This document shows, piece by piece, positions 7,408-9,663 of a DNA stretch of 9,663 bases. Source of the DNA: Gemmatimonadota bacterium. Its GTDB lineage: Bacteria > Gemmatimonadota > Gemmatimonadetes > Gemmatimonadales > GWC2-71-9. Position numbers and translations under genes: made by a program. The notes below the pieces were generated by a model. The model was given only the letters and a program-made list of their open reading frames with translations, had not been told where the DNA came from and did not search any database. Within the stretch, counting starts at the first letter, position 1. Each line of letters begins with the position of its first letter. Location of the stretch: contig QHUD01000150.1 of assembly GCA_003221085.1 (NCBI GenBank), positions 1 through 9,663 of the forward strand. Direction: 5' to 3'.

Positions 7408-7476
7408 GAGTTTCATCCCCTCATCGGGCGCGCGCACGCGAACGTCGCGATCACGTCAAGCTAAGATACGCGGACA

Positions 7477-7505
7477 CCCCGCAATGACTAGCGGGGGCGC
7501 GCCCC
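7477..7505. repeat. Nested inverted repeats with two alternative pairings
   Basis: CCCCGC (7477-7482) and GCGGGG (7491-7496) can form a 6-bp stem with an 8-base loop. GGGGCGCGCCCC (7494-7505) is a perfect 12-bp palindrome sharing the central G run with that stem. The two pairings exclude each other in RNA. As DNA, the palindrome could be an operator for a dimeric regulator. It is not followed by a T run on either strand, so it does not look like an intrinsic terminator. In so GC-rich a spacer it may also be chance. Confidence 0.45.
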
Positions 7506-7544
7506 AGCGCTCACATTTGCTCCGCGCCCCATGACTGGAGGCGC

Positions 7545-7550
7545 GGGAGG
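7545..7550 (+). promoter_or_regulatory. Ribosome binding site of the small membrane protein gene
   Basis: GGGAGG is five bases before the ATG at 7556, a strong site that fixes the start of the membrane-protein gene. Confidence 0.75.
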
Positions 7551-7555
7551 TCGGC

Positions 7556-7987
7556 ATGGCTAGCGATACCGGCGACCGGATGAAGATCGTGATCGGCTAC
7601 GCGGTATGGGCCACGCTGTGCGCGGCCGTGGCCGGGGTGGCGATCTCCCTCATCCATACCTGGTTCTTCAGCTCGCATCCCAGCGCCGCGGAGTTCTGGC
7701 ACACGCTGTTCGACGACGTGGCGACCACGCTCGGCATCGCCGCCGGCCAAGGGGCGGTCGCCCTGGTGACGGGCAGTCTGCTCACTCAGCTGGGACGCGG
7801 GTTGCACGCCACCGTGCTCCTCGGTCTGCTGGTCGGCCTGTTCGACTTCGTGATGAACTTCCTCCAGATGGCGGCGCCTCGGACCGAGCTCGGGTGGGTC
7901 CCCGATCTCATCATCCTCGCGGCGGTCACGATCGGCATCACCGTCTTCGGATCCCGTTCGGCGGCGGTGGCGCCGCCCCCGCCGTGA
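7556..7987 (+). CDS. Small polytopic membrane protein of unknown function
   Basis: I do not recognise a named family. The 143-residue protein has four likely membrane helices, at about 10-32, 57-78, 83-104 and 115-133. A loop rich in His, Phe and acidic residues (about 34-54, HTWFFSSHPSAAEFWHTLFDD) sits between helices 1 and 2. There is no cleavable signal peptide pattern and no cysteine pair or metal motif; the only cysteine is C22. It ends with a short Ala/Val tail and four prolines. Start evidence is strong: GGGAGG five bases upstream of ATG. Its stop overlaps the GTG of the following DUF2339 gene (GTGA, four bases), so the two are almost certainly translated together and may form a complex. 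An accessory or stability role for the larger membrane protein is a guess from this arrangement. Codon use resembles its neighbours, with no sign of recent transfer. Confidence 0.85.
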   Translation: MASDTGDRMKIVIGYAVWATLCAAVAGVAISLIHTWFFSSHPSAAEFWHTLFDDVATTLGIAAGQGAVALVTGSLLTQLGRGLHATVLLGLLVGLFDFVMNFLQMAAPRTELGWVPDLIILAAVTIGITVFGSRSAAVAPPPP

Positions 7988-9663
7988 ACGACCAGCAGCA
8001 CGACGAGCTCCAGCGACTCGAGCGGCGGGTCGAGGTGCTGGAGCAGATGGTGCGGCAGCTGCTCGCGGCTGGGGCCGCGCCGGCACTCCCTCGACCCCCG
8101 CAGCCGACCCCGTACCGCACACCCGAAGCACGCCGATACTCGCCCCCGTCCCCGTCCCCGTCCCCGGTCCAGCCCCCGGTCCCGCCCCCACAGGCCCCGG
8201 CACAGGACCTCGAGCAGTGGTTCGGCCAGCGCGGGTTGCTGGTGGTGGGTGTACTCGCCCTGCTCACCGCGGCGGGATTCTTTTTGAAGTACGCGATCGA
8301 TCGCGGCTGGATCGCCCCGGTGGTCCGCTCGCTGCTCGCGATCGCAGCGGGAGTCGGCCTGGCGGCCTGGGGAGAAGCGCGCATCCGCGGCGGCCTGCGA
8401 CGCTACGGTGCGGCGATGATCGGTGCGGGCGGGGGGCTCGTTTACCTTGGTCTATGGGCGGCCGCCGGGCCGTATGGGTTGGTCGAGCGGCGCATCGGGG
8501 TAGTCCTCCTCGCCGGGTGCACCGTCGCGGTGACGCTGCTCGCGCTGCGGCACGAGATCGAGGGCCTCGCGATCTGGGCGTTGGCGGGCGCGTACCTGGC
8601 CCCGATCCTGCTCGCGCCGCTCCGCCCCAACCCGGAGGCCTTCCTCGGCTACCTCGAGGTGGTCGGCCTCGGCACCGGCTTGCTCGCGTACACGATGACC
8701 TGGCGCCGCACGTTCGACCTGGCGCTCGTCGGCTATTTCTTGCTCGCCGCGGGCGCCGCCGGCGTCGCACTCACCAGTGCGCTCGGGTGCTGGTTCCTCG
8801 CCGCGGGCGCCTTGCTCACCGTCCACGTCACCCGCCGCCGCGCCTGGCCCGAGGCCCGCGTCGGGATGTTGCTGCTCGCGTGGATCCTCTTGTCCGTGGC
8901 GGTCGGCGGCGTCCGCGACGGCCCCGCTCCGCAGCGCTGGCTTGCCATCGGAGCGCCGGTCGCGATCGCCGCCCTGCTGTGGTGGCAGCAGCTCGACCAG
9001 GATCAGCTCCGGGCTCCCGCGGAAGCGCTGCTCTTCGCCGGGCATCCCTTCGTGCTGCTTGCCCTGGTGTGGGCGGCCGATCCGAGACTGTACGACCGGA
9101 CACCCGCAATCCTGCCCGGGCTCCTGGCGGCCCTGTACTTCGGAGTCGGGTGGGTCCGACGCGCCGCCACGCACCTGATCATGGGGTTCGCGCTGGGCGC
9201 CCTGGCGGTGGCGGTGCAGGGAAGCGCGCCCACGGTGGTGATCGGCTGGACGGCGCTCGCCCTGGCCGGGCTCGCCGTGGAGCAGCAGGGTCGCCCGGGC
9301 GGGCGGATCGCGGCGCTCGGGCTCGCCCTGCTCGCGTTCTCGTGCCTGTTCGGCGTCGCGCTCTGGCTCCGCGAGTCGGGCGCCCCGACCTTCACCGACC
9401 CCTGGGCGCTCGCCCTGTACGGCTACATCGCGGGCACGGCACTGGCGGCCAACCGCTGGGGAGTGGGGTGGATGGATCCGAATATCGGGCGCTGGGCCGC
9501 GCGCGGCCCGGAGCTGCTCTGGGTGCTGTGCGGGGCGGCGGTGTTCGTAGGCGGCTCGGTCGAGCTGCCACGCTACTTCGGGCGGCGCGCTCCGCTCGCG
9601 GGCGACCTCTCCCTCAGCGTCTTCTGGCTGGTGTACGCGGCGGTGCTGGTGCGGATCGGATTT
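7984..9663 (+). CDS. DUF2339-family polytopic membrane protein, 3' end beyond the window
   Basis: 560 codons are open from GTG at 7984 to the right edge, and the protein continues. It starts with a coiled-coil-like stretch (about 4-29; heptad Leu/Val with many Arg and Glu). A Pro/Ser/Ala-rich linker follows (about 35-73), then W79-FGQRGLL and a long run of membrane helices. The WFGQRGL...GFFLKYAIDRGWI...R segment (79-112) and the later RRYGAAMIGAGGGLVYLGLWAA segment (about 139-160) are typical of DUF2339 predicted membrane proteins as I know them. Those proteins are often 800 residues or more with up to about 30 helices, so roughly a third or more of the gene is missing. Biochemical function is unknown, although the family is linked to the cell envelope. 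GTGA overlap with the upstream stop and no separate ribosome binding site support coupled translation. An internal ATG at 8047 is possible but would remove most of the coiled coil. Confidence 0.88.
   Translation, partial: MNDQQHDELQRLERRVEVLEQMVRQLLAAGAAPALPRPPQPTPYRTPEARRYSPPSPSPSPVQPPVPPPQAPAQDLEQWFGQRGLLVVGVLALLTAAGFFLKYAIDRGWIAPVVRSLLAIAAGVGLAAWGEARIRGGLRRYGAAMIGAGGGLVYLGLWAAAGPYGLVERRIGVVLLAGCTVAVTLLALRHEIEGLAIWALAGAYLAPILLAPLRPNPEAFLGYLEVVGLGTGLLAYTMTWRRTFDLALVGYFLLAAGAAGVALTSALGCWFLAAGALLTVHVTRRRAWPEARVGMLLLAWILLSVAVGGVRDGPAPQRWLAIGAPVAIAALLWWQQLDQDQLRAPAEALLFAGHPFVLLALVWAADPRLYDRTPAILPGLLAALYFGVGWVRRAATHLIMGFALGALAVAVQGSAPTVVIGWTALALAGLAVEQQGRPGGRIAALGLALLAFSCLFGVALWLRESGAPTFTDPWALALYGYIAGTALAANRWGVGWMDPNIGRWAARGPELLWVLCGAAVFVGGSVELPRYFGRRAPLAGDLSLSVFWLVYAAVLVRIGF
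8148..8165 (+). repeat. Short in-frame hexanucleotide repeat in the DUF2339 linker
   Basis: Three perfect tandem copies of GTCCCC, with partial copies on both sides, encode alternating Ser-Pro in the linker between the coiled coil and the first membrane helix. Because the unit is six bases, gain or loss of copies would keep the frame and only change linker length. Confidence 0.7.

Larger units (their letters stand above)
7379..7555. other. Divergent intergenic region between the kinase and the membrane-protein pair
   Basis: This 177-bp spacer serves both directions. Its left part holds the possible kinase leader peptide and its ribosome binding site. The middle has a minus-strand TATCTT at 7468-7463 without a convincing -35. 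At 7477-7505 lie overlapping inverted repeats. The right end carries the ribosome binding site of the plus-strand gene. I found no confident plus-strand promoter. GC-rich genomes often use divergent -10 elements, so promoter calls here are weak. Confidence 0.6.

Noticed and set aside
7491..7505. Palindrome considered as an intrinsic terminator
   Set aside because: No T run follows on either strand, and the site lies between divergent genes, where no transcript is expected to end.
7511..8203. Open frame of 230 codons on the minus strand beginning with alternating Gly and Thr
   Set aside because: Its Gly-Thr run is the reverse reading of the GTCCCC repeat, and the frame is antisense to the two coupled membrane-protein genes.
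8264..9174. Several open frames on the minus strand opposite the DUF2339 gene
   Set aside because: They are Arg/Gly/Ala/Pro-rich frames fully inside a 560-codon plus-strand gene with clear membrane helices and family motifs.
1..9663. Search for mobile elements, CRISPR repeats, toxin-antitoxin or defence genes and RNA genes
   Set aside because: No transposase or integrase motifs, no regularly spaced repeats, no tRNA-like cloverleaf and no defence domains were seen; composition is even across the window.

Overview
The window is a GC-rich, densely packed bacterial chromosome segment with seven convincing protein-coding genes, one probable small gene and one candidate leader peptide. I see no tRNA, rRNA, CRISPR array, insertion sequence, integrase or attachment site. 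The gene content is aerobic housekeeping plus signalling: a Bacillus-type three-gene succinate dehydrogenase, aspartate decarboxylase, a type II NADH dehydrogenase, a hybrid histidine kinase and a DUF2339 membrane protein. A Gram-negative soil or sediment lineage such as Gemmatimonadota would fit, but this is inference from gene content and composition. No taxonomic marker gene is present, and Myxococcota-like or other GC-rich phyla are not excluded.

Layout. Positions 1-3346 (minus strand) hold sdhC-sdhA-sdhB, read from 3346 down to the left edge; sdhB probably lacks only its last few codons. Spacing is very tight: 2 bases between sdhC and sdhA, and a 1-base overlap between sdhA and sdhB. An 82-bp divergent gap (3347-3428) separates sdhC from panD and carries a good sigma70-like promoter for sdhC that lies almost on its start codon. 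Positions 3429-5143 (plus strand) hold panD and ndh, joined by a TTGA stop/start overlap. Convergent to ndh, with a 40-bp tail overlap, is a small minus-strand membrane protein with a zinc-ribbon pattern (5104-5370). Upstream of it on the same strand is a hybrid histidine kinase (5411-7378), whose GTG start overlaps the stop of a possible 10-residue leader peptide. A 177-bp divergent spacer (7379-7555) with nested palindromes follows. The plus strand then carries a four-helix membrane protein (7556-7987) joined by a GTGA overlap to a long DUF2339 protein that runs off the right edge (7984-9663).

How the genes work together. SdhCAB and Ndh are both entry points for electrons into the quinone pool. 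SdhC is the single-subunit di-heme type often linked to menaquinone. Ndh oxidises NADH without pumping protons. PanD supplies beta-alanine for pantothenate and CoA; its coupling to ndh is a positional link, not a known functional one. The kinase is a membrane sensor with its own C-terminal receiver and no DNA-binding output, so its target is not visible here. The DUF2339 pair is of unknown function.

I do not see a clear previously undescribed multi-gene system. The points most worth following are the small membrane protein/DUF2339 pair, the possible leader peptide coupled to the kinase, the zinc-ribbon microprotein, and the panD-ndh coupling.
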